DNA from: Phallus indusiatus | Lineage: Eukaryota > Basidiomycota > Agaricomycetes > Phallales > Phallaceae | DNA length: 64,000 nucleotides | Reading direction: 5' to 3' | NCBI GenBank assembly: GCA_027605045.1 | Contig: JAQFWX010000005.1 | Coordinates: 930,001 to 994,000 of the forward strand | Shown here: one piece after another, positions 12,001 to 22,011 of the stretch | How positions within the stretch are numbered: position 1 is the first letter of the stretch | Layout: each line of letters begins with the position of its first letter | The notes under the pieces: generated by a model | The model's database searches: none | Seen by the model: the letters and a program-made list of their open reading frames with translations, nothing else | What the model was told of the DNA's origin: nothing | Program-made: the position numbers and the translations under genes

Positions 12001-14325
12001 AAGTAAAGACCAAACCTTGGTATATACGATCTCCTTGGGCCGCAATTGTCGTATCACAGTTTCTAGTCTGGTTCGGCAAACATCATCACTGAAAGCACTC
12101 AAATCGAACTGTGACGTGGCACTATCAAGGATACAAATCCCAAAGGAATTCGTTTCCGGATCTTCATAAATAGATACGCAGTGGACGGCTTCGTCGTCAA
12201 CAAGCAGTTCGCCGTCAACCAGGGTCCCAATGGTATAAACTTTATTCAGCTCGCTGATTGACGATCAGTTGATCAGAGCATCTCGTTAAGATTATAATCA
12301 TACCGCCGAACAAGTTTATCGCTCGATGTTTTGCCTTTGTCTGCTGTTCGACGCATCTCTGCCCCTAGGGCTGTCTCTGCTTGATCGACACGACCAACTT
12401 TGAATCCTGCATTTCATCAAAAGAAGAAAAGTATAATTCATGAACAATTTTAACCTTTAGCGAGAAATTTTCTAAGAAAGTTGGTAATGGTCAGATGGCT
12501 TCAAAGACATAATAGATAAACGTACGCTGCCCAAAAATTAAAAGACATTTCTGGTACGCCAACCTTTGACTGCAGTGAGAAACTGATATGAGATGTCGCC
12601 TTTCAACTCATACCATAGACATCTTGACTCTGTGAGTAAGTTTTAGATCAAAGAGACGATGCCCGATTCGCGCGTCCTCTTCGTAGAGCTATTTCATGAT
12701 AAGAGTTAAATTCGACAGCATAATAGTCAACCTACTTCCAAAAATTTGCTTATCATCGTTTCAACTATCAGCAGTGTCTCCTTGTGATGATAATAAAGAG
12801 AAATACCCTTTTTGAAAAAATAGAATCTAGAATATCTTATGAACCAATCTCTTTCCGCTTAGGAATGCAATTACTCACTGTATCAAAGTGTACTTGTTTA
12901 ATCTTCACTGTGTTACCAAAATATTATCATAAAAAGTTTCTGTAGTACGCTTACCTCCCAGAACTGAGGCGCGCAGAATCAGCATCAAAAAAACCCTTTT
13001 GAGAGAACGATTACCTGTTTCTCAAACGGTGTGAACACTTTCCAAGCGCTTGGTGGGATGTATAATGTTTTCGGGTCGTAATTAGAATCTCCGGGCCTAT
13101 TTCGATCTTTCTAAAGCATACTGTGAATTTAGGTATTTTGACCCGGAACGCCCCACGCACATCGCGTATATCCAGCAGAAATGAAAATGGCTCTTCCTTT
13201 TCAACCTTATCCGTCTTCTTCTCTCGTGCACGCTGTTCGGCGGCTGTAAGCAAAAAGTCTTGCGACCCATTTGAGGTTGGAACACCGCTCTTCAGCTTCG
13301 GGCGTTTTGGGACGTCCACGGACTTGTATTTGGACTTCTTCGTATCGAGCTCAAGCTCTGACTCCGGATCGTCCTTCATGGCATCCGACTCAGAGATATC
13401 ATCGTTCACAATGAAGTCATCATCATCATCTGTTGACCTTCGGCTAGAACGGGAGCTGCTAGCACTTCGAGATCTTCCTAGAAGACACACTCAACAAAAA
13501 TAAGGAATTTGAAAAGACAACAGACCTTTTCGTCTAGCAACATGAGAGGACGCATGTGAGTCGGACGCTTCAATATCACTCCGTGCGCTGCCAGTAGAGG
13601 CTCCTAAGAGATGTTTTAGCGCAGTACCAACAGAGAGTAATGCCACGCATACTGCGTTCATTCTTAAACATGGCAAGCTTGGAACCAAAACTGTGAATAT
13701 CGCTCGAGGGTGCATCTGTGTCCTTTACTGGAGAAGACGTACGCAGTCTTTTCGATGACACTAGACATTTGAACTATGATGTGAATTGTATATCAAGTAT
13801 CAAGTAACTTACTAATTGATTTATCCGACTGCATTGACAATATGCGTGCGTTATTGTTCGCTTCAGTCACCTCTTCATCAGAATCTTCGATTATGATTTT
13901 TTTTCGCTTTATCTAAAACACCTCATTGAGTACTGCAATGATTTGGGACATGAACGTACAATTTTCTTAGGAGGAAAATCCTCGTCTGAAGCCTGAGAAA
14001 GCATATCAACGTCAATTTGGTCGCTTGTTGGTGGTGTGTTCTTCATGTCTAATGGCGACGATGGGAAACAGGCTAAATCCTTGTTAGAGTCGCATTTATT
14101 ATCATCTGTCCCATTTTTTATTCGACTCTGGTCCTTTACGGCGGGCGACGTTCCTTTTACGGAAGCTTCAATGCCACTGCCCCGAGCGATGCCATCTGAG
14201 GTCAACGAAGTATCCACTACGCTCTTCTTGATTTGTGTTTTAGAAGCTCCAGAAGGTTGTTTGGCGAAAAAGCTGATCAACGTTTTCTGTTTCATCTGCG
14301 ATTGTTTGGTATTTGTGGGTGGCAT
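9043..14325 (-). CDS. MSH6: DNA mismatch repair protein MSH6
   Basis: Mismatch-binding subunit of MutS-alpha (MSH2-MSH6), which detects base mismatches and small loops in the nucleus. The N terminus carries a PCNA-interacting box, QKTLISFFAK (Q..L..FF), close to the start. A charged linker follows, then PFSFLLDIRD, SAWKVFTPFEKQ and FWEIKQVHFDT. The mismatch-reading Phe-X-Glu motif ILFFQKGKFLELYEEDARIG is assembled from micro-exons. Further on come the core and clamp domains, the Walker A segment LLTGPNMA/GKSTVMR split by an intron, and a C terminus ending NFIKNQSL. About 1,200 residues with very many introns. Start is the ATG at 14323-14325 beginning MPPTNTKQSQ, the last ATG before the PIP box. 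Upstream lies a cluster of ACGCG boxes. Confidence 0.94.
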
Positions 14326-14409
14326 AATAGGTGAAGATGATATGGCGAGGGTAAAAACTTAAATAAAGCTGAGTCTTTTATTAAGGAAGAAAAGTGACAA
14401 CACGAAGTT

Positions 14410-14434
14410 ACGCGACGTTACGCGTTACACGCGT
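14410..14434. promoter_or_regulatory. Cluster of MCB-like ACGCG(T) boxes upstream of MSH6
   Basis: ACGCG at 14410-14414 and palindromic ACGCGT at 14420-14425 and 14429-14434 lie 85-109 bp upstream of the MSH6 start codon. ACGCGT is the binding core of the yeast MBF (Mbp1/Swi6-type) G1/S regulator, and yeast MSH6 is a known G1/S-expressed gene. Binding in this organism is inferred. Confidence 0.6.
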
Positions 14435-14670
14435 AAAAATAGAGGAAACCTGTTCTCAAATTCTCAATAGTTCGCGTTCATCAATCCCACTTGGGCAACG
14501 CTAGTTCTATTACTTGCCTGAGGAGTGCAGCATTCGTCATGAAGACCATACGACTCGTAGATACGTTCTACCACATGACGGTAATTCCGTGAGGACATAG
14601 CATTATGGCCGTTTAGCAGATCAGTGATGTGGTATGACCGATAAGAACTGATTTGTGTTTAAAAAAGAAA

Positions 14671-14738
14671 GGTTGATGTGGAATTGACCTAGGATTACAG
14701 AAAGTACATTCTACCACTAACCTCTACGCCATGCCACC
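14671..14738 (-). pseudogene. Degenerate tRNA-like element (tRNA-Gln-like)
   Basis: On the minus strand GGTGGCATGGCGTAGAGG and TTAGTGGTAGAATG resemble the 5' arm and A box of a tRNA. A CTG sits where a glutamine anticodon would be, a B-box-like GGTCAATTCC follows, and the 3' flank has a T run (TTTCTTTTTT). The stems do not close properly, with only a partial acceptor (GGTGG against CAACC) and no good T stem, and the element is about 67 nt. It is probably a decayed tRNA gene or the head of a tRNA-derived SINE. The rest of 14326-14860 shows nothing else apart from the MSH6 promoter boxes. Confidence 0.3.
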
Positions 14739-14860
14739 GATAGTATATTACATATTGGATATATAAATTATGGCGGGTAGGTACCCAAATTCATGCTTTC
14801 GGTTCGAACACCAATAGTACTCGTGCTGATCCTTCTTCAGCTTCCCATTTTGAATTATAT

Positions 14861-15910
14861 CTACATGTCTTCAGTACTCCAAGCGTGAGCTTCATAAGTA
14901 GTCCTCTTCTTAGAATTGAAGGACTGGAAAAATTTCTTTTCGAACCCGTTAGAACGATCTATGGAAGCGTTTCATTTCAACATTAAAAGAAACCGTTACG
15001 CAACGTACCTACGCCATCCCAACGATACCCAGGCTTGATGCCAAACCTATTTGGTGGCGGCGGCGGTCCATTATATGTCGGTTTCTTCGGACCTTTCGAC
15101 GATTTTTTCTATGCAACTAATTACTTAAAGTTCTGAAGAATATGAAATGATACACACTGTTAAGAAAGCAGCAGCTGGATCATTCCACCTTTCCCGCGAC
15201 CTTAGTTCCTCGTTCAAATCTTTATCATCTGCATAGCTTGAATGACATCAACAAAGTAGCAAGGCAAGCAAAATATGAAGTGTTTACCGAGCAACATCCC
15301 GGGTCTTTTCCTTTTCCAATTCAGCCCGACGTTTATCCTCTTCTTCCCGCTGTACAATACCCTTTCCCCATTCCATTTTGCTTGCCTCCCTCTCCTCGTG
15401 TTCTCTTTTCAAGCGCGCCGCCTCTGCTCGAGCAACTTTCGGGTCAATCTTCCGCCCAGACGAATCACGGTAGACGGTTTCTTCAGTTAGTTCTGTTTTT
15501 TCGACTTTCTGAGTTTCCTTCGGACCGAATTTCTTCTTCACCTGGTCCGCTGTCAACAATCCGCCCATTGGTATCGATTCTGTCTGCACGATAATGGGTT
15601 GCTCATCAACAGGGATAGACTCTTCGGGAACAGGGGCGTCTTCTGCAGGACGAACAGTTTCCCATCCTTCACCAACTTTCCGTTTTTTGAAAGTACGATC
15701 AGTGGCCACGACGGTATCGACTTCTTCATTCACTTCTTCGCCATCAATAGCACCCCACCCACCATCTTCGTCTTGAATCTTATAACCGTATTGATCGCCG
15801 GTTTTCTCTTCAGCCTTCCGTCGTTTCTTCTTTTTAGATGCTCCAGCACGAGCTAAGATGGCGTCGGCCTTGGGACCCGACAAATACTTTTCCGCTAAGT
15901 AAGCTTGCAT
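14861..15910 (-). CDS. BUD13: Pre-mRNA-splicing factor BUD13/CWC26
   Basis: Component of the RES (retention and splicing) complex with Snu17/Ist3 and Pml1, which helps spliceosome activation and retention of unspliced pre-mRNA in the nucleus. The N terminus [18 protein letters not shown] is the usual BUD13 opening and is followed by the lysine-rich stretch KKKKRRK. The long charged middle contains the conserved [11 protein letters not shown] motif. The C-terminal exons encode the family signature: a proline-rich [19 protein letters not shown], then [11 protein letters not shown], ending AWSTEDM with the stop at 14861-14863. The [22 protein letters not shown] block is diagnostic. The first exon is the large one (15284-15910) and small exons follow. 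About 310 residues. Confidence 0.92.
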
Positions 15911-16853
15911 GAAGAAGGAGGATTACATAAGCGGAGCTTCTGACACTTGGATTCTGAACAGGCTGTCAGACATGGACGCTTCGACTCTACCCATAGCCTC
16001 GAAAAAAATTCCAATCTTCATGAACGTTTCCAAATGTATGTTTAATGGATGTAAATATGCCATGTCTCTCGTGTTTTCAATTGGGGTTCCTATCTGCTTG
16101 TGGCTGTATTCATATTTATATATGTATGATGGTAGTCCCGACGGTCAGGAACAAACAAAACAAAGTGTATCAATGAACCTGACATTAGATATTTCAAATG
16201 TGGGCGTCGCGAAGTGAGTCCCGTCGCTCCGCTGGTTAACCTGTCAGCCTATTCCGTAGGGGGTAAGGTGACGACAATATTAGTGGCATATATGCGCTCA
16301 GTCTGGATCGCAGTCGCTTTTGAATGAACATCACTTTAATAAATCAATACTACGGATACTCCAAGTCATCCAATATTAGCAAACACAAGTAACCTCAAAT
16401 TTCGAGCGGAAATCCAAGGACACTATACTCGGGAGGTTTTGGATGGTTTGTACCCGACCGTAGGCTGCAACCGCGAGAAACATCGGAAAGGCATGGATTC
16501 AGAAACAGTATATGATTTCAAATCCCTTGACAGCTTGAGAAGAGTTGTATTCCGCTTGGGCCTGAGGCTGAAGTCATCTGGTTCAAGACACAGGACCGTT
16601 GGCAATTAATTGACGGGTGCACGCCAAGCGGTTTACAGGACAGGACATCAGCGATTGTTGGAGACACGGCCTATCAATGTGCTATGAGTCATGGGTTGCA
16701 CGTCTAGTTAATTCAATTGTTTTAGGAGAACAGCGCAAGGTAGCTCTTTTTTTTCTTCGCGTACCTAATAGTAAACGGCCTACTAAACTCTCGCCTCAGG
16801 CTGTTATGCCAAACAGTTCACCACTGATAGGTACACACCAAAGTCAGTAATGG
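15911..16853. other. Intergenic region upstream of BUD13 and of the secreted-protein gene
   Basis: About 0.9 kb without a supported gene. An ORF of 102 codons at 15909-16217 on the plus strand overlaps the BUD13 start in antisense and shows no recognised domain. I take it as chance. No repeat or RNA gene is visible. Confidence 0.4.
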
Positions 16854-16861
16854 TATATAAA
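16854..16861 (+). promoter_or_regulatory. TATA box of the small secreted protein gene
   Basis: TATATAAA lies 51 bp upstream of the ATG at 16912. The position suits a core promoter with a very short 5' untranslated region and supports the reality of the small gene that follows. Confidence 0.55.
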
Positions 16862-16911
16862 GAATGCGCTCTACCCACTTGTTTCAGCGTGCTTTCTGAA
16901 AACAGCTTATT

Positions 16912-17325
16912 ATGAAGTCCTTTGCATTCCTCGCGTTGGGAACTCTTTTCTCAGCAGTGATTGCGAACCCTGTGATCACAGGTCCAATCAGCACCGTGAC
17001 TGACCCCATAATCTGTGATATTGCCTGTGCTCTTCCCTTAGTCTTTTGTGCGCCTTGCGGTTGCTGCGGTAGGTGGTAAAACGGGATTTTCTTTTTGTTT
17101 AAATATTCACCGTCATGCATATGTTTACTAGAGCCTAGCAGAACTATAACGCTACCAATTAGACCTACGATTATCTGTGAGGACATTGTATGCCCTCTTG
17201 ATGGAAGTTCAGTAGAGAACTCGTGCTGTGGTAAGTCATTCCCCTAGGTGTTCTTGGACATAGGGGATTGACACGACAGCTCAGGTCCACCAATCGTAGC
17301 CACACCGCTGACACTGGCAGAGTAG
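16912..17325 (+). CDS. Small secreted cysteine-rich protein
   Basis: I do not recognise a family. Three exons (16912-17068, 17132-17230, 17285-17325) join in phase across GTAGGT..TAG and GTAAGT..CAG introns to give 98 residues. Residues 1-19 (MKSFAFLALGTLFSAVIA) form a signal peptide with an Ala-X-Ala-like end, and no later membrane segment is present. The mature part has ten cysteines in two similar halves: DPIICDIACALPLVFCAPC with a following GCC, and PTIICEDIVCPL ending SCC. The repeated pattern I-I-C-x(1-2)-D-I-x-C-x-L...C-C suggests internal duplication. The first intron falls right after the first CC and the second right after the second CC. The cysteine order is not that of hydrophobins. 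Secretion and disulfide bonding are inferred; a role as effector, antimicrobial or wall protein is open. TATATAAA lies 51 bp upstream. Confidence 0.72.
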
Positions 17326-17608
17326 AGTGGAAAGTTTGTTCTTGGAATCTGGATTAGCTCGAGTTGCATGATAAATGACGAGTGTATGGACTAGTTCGAT
17401 CTGAAACAACTGTCAGTCTAGAAATACAGCTTTTTTCTCCACACTGAACACCAGTGCTCCCACATTCACCACATCGAATATAATCTGCGTGTCAGTACAA
17501 GCTCCAAAAAGAGACACATTCTTGACTGGACAATAGATAAACAACGGAAAATAGTGCTCTTTCTTTCGCCTTGTCAGTTGCTTCCCGCAACTCTCCAGCT
17601 TCATACAG

Positions 17609-18102
17609 TTATAAGAGAAAGGAAAGGGTATTGTCAGACAAAATAAGGGTACTATTCACGAAGTGCTCCCCGGCTCGTCTAGCCTCTGGATAATGCGAGG
17701 TCTTTCGAGGCAATGGACCATATTCTGCAGCGTCCCTCATGTGGCAAGCAAGTGGCAAGCCTACCCTAGCCCAGATATAGCCGTCTGCTTCTAGTGCAAT
17801 GGACTTTGCGGGTAAAAATCGAATTTTCACCTATATATACTTGAGCAGATGTCAAAGCTCGGTGGATACATGAGTCTGTGTCAACATTCTCATCGGCCGT
17901 GCAGGCTGGTGCAAAAGTGAAAGCGTTGAATTTCACATTAGCTTCCAAAATCATTTCCTGGGTGTCGACATCGTCTAAAAGCCAATGATGGTCGTTTTTG
18001 TGGCGTGGGTCTTGATGGGAGAACTAAGAACGTTGGTTTACAGATACTCACGTTCACTGGGTCATATGAAAGCCTTAAGCTTGCGAAGAGTGTGCGGTCC
18101 AT
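17609..18102 (-). pseudogene. Possible gene relic or small hypothetical gene
   Basis: A chain of three minus-strand pieces can be joined by GT-AG borders. They are MDRTLFASLRLSYDPVN (start at 18102), EMILEANVKFNAFTFAPAC and following, and, after a 40-bp intron, EADGYIWARVGLPLACHM and following, to a stop at 17609. The result is about 120 residues with no signal peptide, membrane segment or family I recognise. The 40-bp intron is at the lower limit for fungi and the borders were chosen to keep the frame open. It may therefore be a decayed gene or chance. The flanks 17326-17608 and 18103-18271 show nothing else. Confidence 0.22.
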
Positions 18103-18271
18103 CTATGTATGCCGAGGGCATATTCTAATAGATACGGAGCCGCGAAAACAAAGAAGATGATCTGGGGATAATGAGGGCCGTTTGGCTATTAACAACTGCA
18201 GCGCCGCAAATGAAGCATGTTTTGAAGTATATTAGACTACACGGAACGGATGATACTGAAACACTTTACGA

Positions 18272-19188
18272 TCATTTCATACGCATTAACACTCCTTCTG
18301 GATGAAAGATACCGTCTAGTTGCCAGTCATGATCCGTAATGGGTATGACAGATGAAGGAAGAATCTGTTCCGTGAACGAAAGAGCATCTGCAAACAATGA
18401 GTCACCCGAAAGAAAATATCCAAAAGTTGGCATACAAAGCTCCGGCATCTTCGCTGATTGTTGGTTTTGGGTACGAACAGAGTTGTAAGTTAGCAGGAAG
18501 CGATCGTAATAGCCTTTTCCATGACCCAATCGCGAAAATGTTTTGTCAAATGCCACGCCTGGCAAACATGTTGGGTTATGCTTTTCATGAAAGCACCAAC
18601 AGACTGACCTGGCATGAGAACAAGGTCCAATGGAGGACTAGATGTATCCAAAGCTTCGATGCAATGTTAATCACCCGCAGAAAAAGAAAGATTTCTCAGC
18701 GAACTCACCATTCGTCCTAAGGGTGCCATTCCTGTCCAATGCAGGTTCTCTAATTCCCCATTTTTTTGGAATCAAAGAATCCAAATCTTCTTCATCGTAG
18801 ACCCTCAGCATATCAATCTCTCCCCGCGAAGAGTCGATCCTTGGGACAAAAAGTATCTTGCCTTATGAGAATATTTATCGAGATATGTACGGAATTGCAC
18901 GATGCAAATTGTACCTTCTCGCAATATTGAGCGTACGATATTGTTGGTGTTTAGTTCAGCGGTGGGCATACTTAAGTAGCAGCTGATTACAGCGGCATTT
19001 TGAAAGAGGGGGTTCGAAGAAACCTGATCGAACACGCATTTGGCTATCGATTATCCCCACTTCAAATTCTGATCCTTTCATAAAAGGTCATACATACATT
19101 GATTTTGAATTTCTTCTTGGGACAAAGCGTTGAGTGTTTTTTTCATGTTGGATCGTAAAAGTTTCTTGGCTGTTTGAACAGAAGACAT
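18272..19188 (-). CDS. 5-formyltetrahydrofolate cyclo-ligase
   Basis: Converts 5-formyltetrahydrofolate to 5,10-methenyltetrahydrofolate with ATP and so recycles this inhibitory folate (MTHFS/FAU1 family). The N terminus MSSVQTAKKLLRSNMKKTL with its basic K..LR...K pattern binds ATP. The middle exon has AAVISCYLSMPTAELNT, matching the (S)xYxxxxxExxT block. The C-terminal exon has the family signature GVAFDKTFSRLGHGKGYYDR, with the glycine-rich phosphate-binding segment and the catalytic YYDR. A start at 19186-19188 and a stop at 18272 give about 230 residues, normal for eukaryotic forms. The intron after LSQEEIQNQ begins GTATGT. It is a direct neighbour of PIG-P on the same strand. Confidence 0.92.
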
Positions 19189-19306
19189 AGCCTTGTATCA
19201 GATTCCTCATGAGATGTGTGGACGACGCTTTACATCAGATAATTGCAACCTACAGCTGTTTCGACGAGCTCCAAGTTGAACTTGAAGTTCAGCAGCACCA
19301 CCAATG

Positions 19307-19930
19307 TCACGCGTTTCGTGTCACAAATCTGTTAGGTTCGCGTGCGACATGTGCGCTGTCAGTGGTGAAGAGAACACGATTCACGGTGCCAATTGGTATA
19401 TCATAAAGTTCGGGGAGCGCGTCCGAATTAGCCTGCCGTACGTAAGGGTTCCCTTCTTCCCGTTTCGGATAATGTGCATGTGAGTCTGGCAGAATGATAT
19501 AATTTTGAAGATTTAACAAAGAGAGATGAAGTGGCTTATTAACCTGTGATTGTTCTAAGTTCGTCGAAAGTCGGTGTAGCTGACAGAGCGAGGCCCCAAT
19601 ATGTAAAGTAAGTCAAAAGAATTATAATGATGGTATACGCGGGTATCAGCAAAGACCACTCTCTGTCATAGGGAAATAATTCATTAAATCTCGAAGACTC
19701 TGTGGAAAGGTTGCTTGCCTTGATGGATACCACGTTACTCCAGTAGACTCAATCCAAGTGTCCGGAGTCAACGCCCAAACGTGATACACAACAAAGAGAA
19801 CAGATGTCCCAGTCAGCGCGGCGAACCCATAAAATTCGGTTGCACGAGTTCGTCGGACGTCGGGATAAGGAGCTAAAGGAGTGAGAGGCGATGTAGGTTC
19901 CTCATCGAGTTTAGCGGAAGGTTGGGCCAT
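19307..19930 (-). CDS. GPI19: GPI-GlcNAc transferase subunit P (PIG-P/GPI19)
   Basis: Small membrane subunit of the complex that adds GlcNAc to phosphatidylinositol, the first step of GPI-anchor synthesis on the ER. Exon 1 has RATEFYGFAALTGTSVLFVV, including the EFYGF motif and first membrane segment, followed by WIESTGVTWYPSR. Exon 2 holds a second hydrophobic segment, EWSLLIPAYTIIIILLTYF. Exon 3 carries PELYDIPIGTVNRVLF, the conserved PxLxDIPIxxVNxxLF tail of PIG-P. A further 18 or so residues precede the stop at 19307. The start is ATG 19928-19930; the in-frame codon at 19939 is GTG. About 160 residues. The divergent RRM gene starts 142 bp away, so the two may share a promoter. Confidence 0.9.
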
Positions 19931-20072
19931 ATGTCGCACTGCTGAAAGATATGGGATTCTCTTTGGGTTTTTCCAGTTTGAAACTCAGATCTTTCCTAGT
20001 CGACACCCTGCCTCCCACCCCTTCCTTGTCGTTGCTTCACGCTGGCTGTGCAGCTTTAATTATTTTAATAAC

Positions 20073-21713
20073 ATGACTACAGAATGGCCTGTTCGAATTG
20101 ATTGCGTAGGAGACTCATGTGATAAAGGTTAGTGGTGTTGTTCCCTGTACAAAACGCTCAGCCTGGCGTATTCTGATAATTTTTTCAGTGAATGTCGAAG
20201 AAGTTGGAAAATTGCTTCACGAACGAATTGGTCAAATATTTTTGGATTATGCTACCACTTTCCTCACGTCGTTTGCAGGTGCTCCGCTCAGTGTGTCTGA
20301 GTTTATAGAGGGAAGTAAAAAGTGGATTAAGGCGATATTTAACGACGAAGCAGCTTACAAGTTAATAAGTGTATCCCTGCAAGAAAAGCTATGTTTACGT
20401 TGACATTTCCTCAGAAAATCCCTCGAAACAACTCCATATTCCACGAACGGAATGACTTTGTACACATTTCTCCTCTACTTCTTTGACAGTGCGCATATAC
20501 TGACAGTAACACTGTCTATATGCGTTCTTTACCCTTCTAGTCATTTTTCTGCGTTGTCTACAAGGCCCGGAAACCGCTTTGTGAAGCCAAAAGCTAAGAT
20601 CGCCAAAGCAAAGCCCGGCACAGGATCGCGAAGAAATCTCTACGTTCTCAATCTTCCACATGACCTTACTCCGTAATCTCCTGTTTCACTAATCTTAGCT
20701 TGCATTTACTCATAAAGAGCGTAGTCAGGATTACCATAATTTATTCACACCTCATGGAACTCCGACTCACACAGTATTGCTGAAAACGCACGACTCCTGC
20801 TCCAGAAGGAGAGGCTTTGTTGTAATGTCGACTCATGAGGAAGCCAAGGAAGTGATTCAGTGGTTGGATGGCATATGCATTGGGTAACAGAACTCATATA
20901 TTCCTTTCCCTCCTTAGTGACTACTACTAAATCGTAGAGGATTTCAACTGAGGGTCACCTGGGCAAACATAGATCGTTCAGACGGTATGGAAAGGTACAT
21001 CATCGACATACATGAATGGTTGCTTACTGGACAATGCATTAGGTTTTTTATCTGGCTACGATCGTTTTCATTTCGACGATCTCTCCTCTTGCGTCCAAAC
21101 CGAGAATCGTATAACGGGATTGGACACGAGTACTGTAGTTGCTTCGAACATTCCGATCACTCTTTTTCCCGCAAGCGAAGTGGATATCTTATTCAAGCCA
21201 TTTGGACAAATAAGACGAATTCAGATTGTTCCTCCAAACCCACCTCCTACTTGTCCTCTTGCTACTCTGGCCCCCGCCAGTCCGCTCGCTCAAACTGCTA
21301 TTGTTACGTATGATAATCCTCAAAATGCGATTGCTGCTAAGAACACTCTTCATGGTCAGATATACGAAGGCTTCACATTGGCTGTCGGCTTTGTTTTCAA
21401 CCTTGGTCAGGGAAAGGATAACAATGACAAGTCTGGAACTTCTGCTTACTCCAAAACACCGCTGAGAGCGTGCACGAATACTTTCTCTCGTTACCCCTCT
21501 AATCAAAATGCTTTGCCAAACAGTTATAGTGGAAGAAAGTTCAAGACTAACTCTATGCTTATGACAGAACGACATCCTTTATCTCGCGATGAAGATTCTT
21601 TTGCTCGACTTGTTTACAACTTTCCTTGGGCATCTTCGTCATTCTCTCCTGTGATTATGAACAACATTCCACCTACATTTTATGGCGGGATGTTACCATT
21701 CAATAGCTCTTAA
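20073..21713 (+). CDS. RNA-binding protein with two RRM domains
   Basis: Exons join in phase into about 420 residues. They encode an uncharacterised N-terminal region (start MTTEWPVRIDCVGDSC; helical part VEEVGKLLHERIGQIFLDYA), then ALSTRPGNRFVKPKAKIAKA, and RRM1 with RNP2 NLYVLNLP and RNP1-like RRGFVVMS. RRM2 follows with TVVASNIP and TAIVTYDNPQNAIAAKNTL, then a low-complexity Ser/Asn/Pro tail to the stop at 21711-21713. RRM proteins bind single-stranded RNA; the target here is unknown. The link between the N-terminal part and RRM1 depends on introns near 20355-20412 and 20460-20540 that I placed by phase. An alternative splice gives a separate small protein ending at 20455, with the RRM gene starting downstream. 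RRM content is certain, the single-gene model likely. Confidence 0.75.
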
Positions 21714-21929
21714 TTCGACCCCAGTTCCTGTCCAGAATTTGCCGCTAAAACATGTGTCTCAATAGAGTAAAGGTCCAGCGAATGTGTTCTTACTAAAGGC
21801 GAAACCTAGGTATACTTTTGCGATAATATTTTTATTGTATGAGACGTTTTCGAAATACATGAGCCGTTTGTATTTAATTTAGTGTTTGTCTAGTTGCCTC
21901 GGTTACCTAGGGCTATGGTTCGGCGGGCG

Positions 21930-21963
21930 CTTGTAGGGTAATGCTACAAGTTGATAACCCTAC
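21930..21963 (+). promoter_or_regulatory. Overlapping inverted repeats upstream of the large gene at 22012
   Basis: CTTGTAG (21930-21936) can pair with CTACAAG (21944-21950), and GTAGGGT (21933-21939) can pair with ACCCTAC (21957-21963). The two 7-bp stems use the same bases and exclude each other. They lie about 50 bp before the ATG, probably in the 5' untranslated region. Function is unknown. Confidence 0.35.
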
Positions 21964-22011
21964 AGCCAACTGCATTCTGTTTCTTCGTTTTCTTATGTCT
22001 CCAAAAAGATA

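Noticed and set aside
15909..16217. 102-codon ORF on the plus strand with two hydrophobic stretches
   Set aside because: It starts inside the BUD13 first exon in antisense, shows no domain and has no promoter; treated as chance.
16912..17325. Calling the small secreted protein a hydrophobin
   Set aside because: The cysteine order does not fit C-CC-C-C-CC-C with hydrophobin spacing.
7517..19188. Functional link between FMT1 and formyltetrahydrofolate cyclo-ligase as a folate cluster
   Set aside because: Five other genes lie between them; both are common housekeeping genes.
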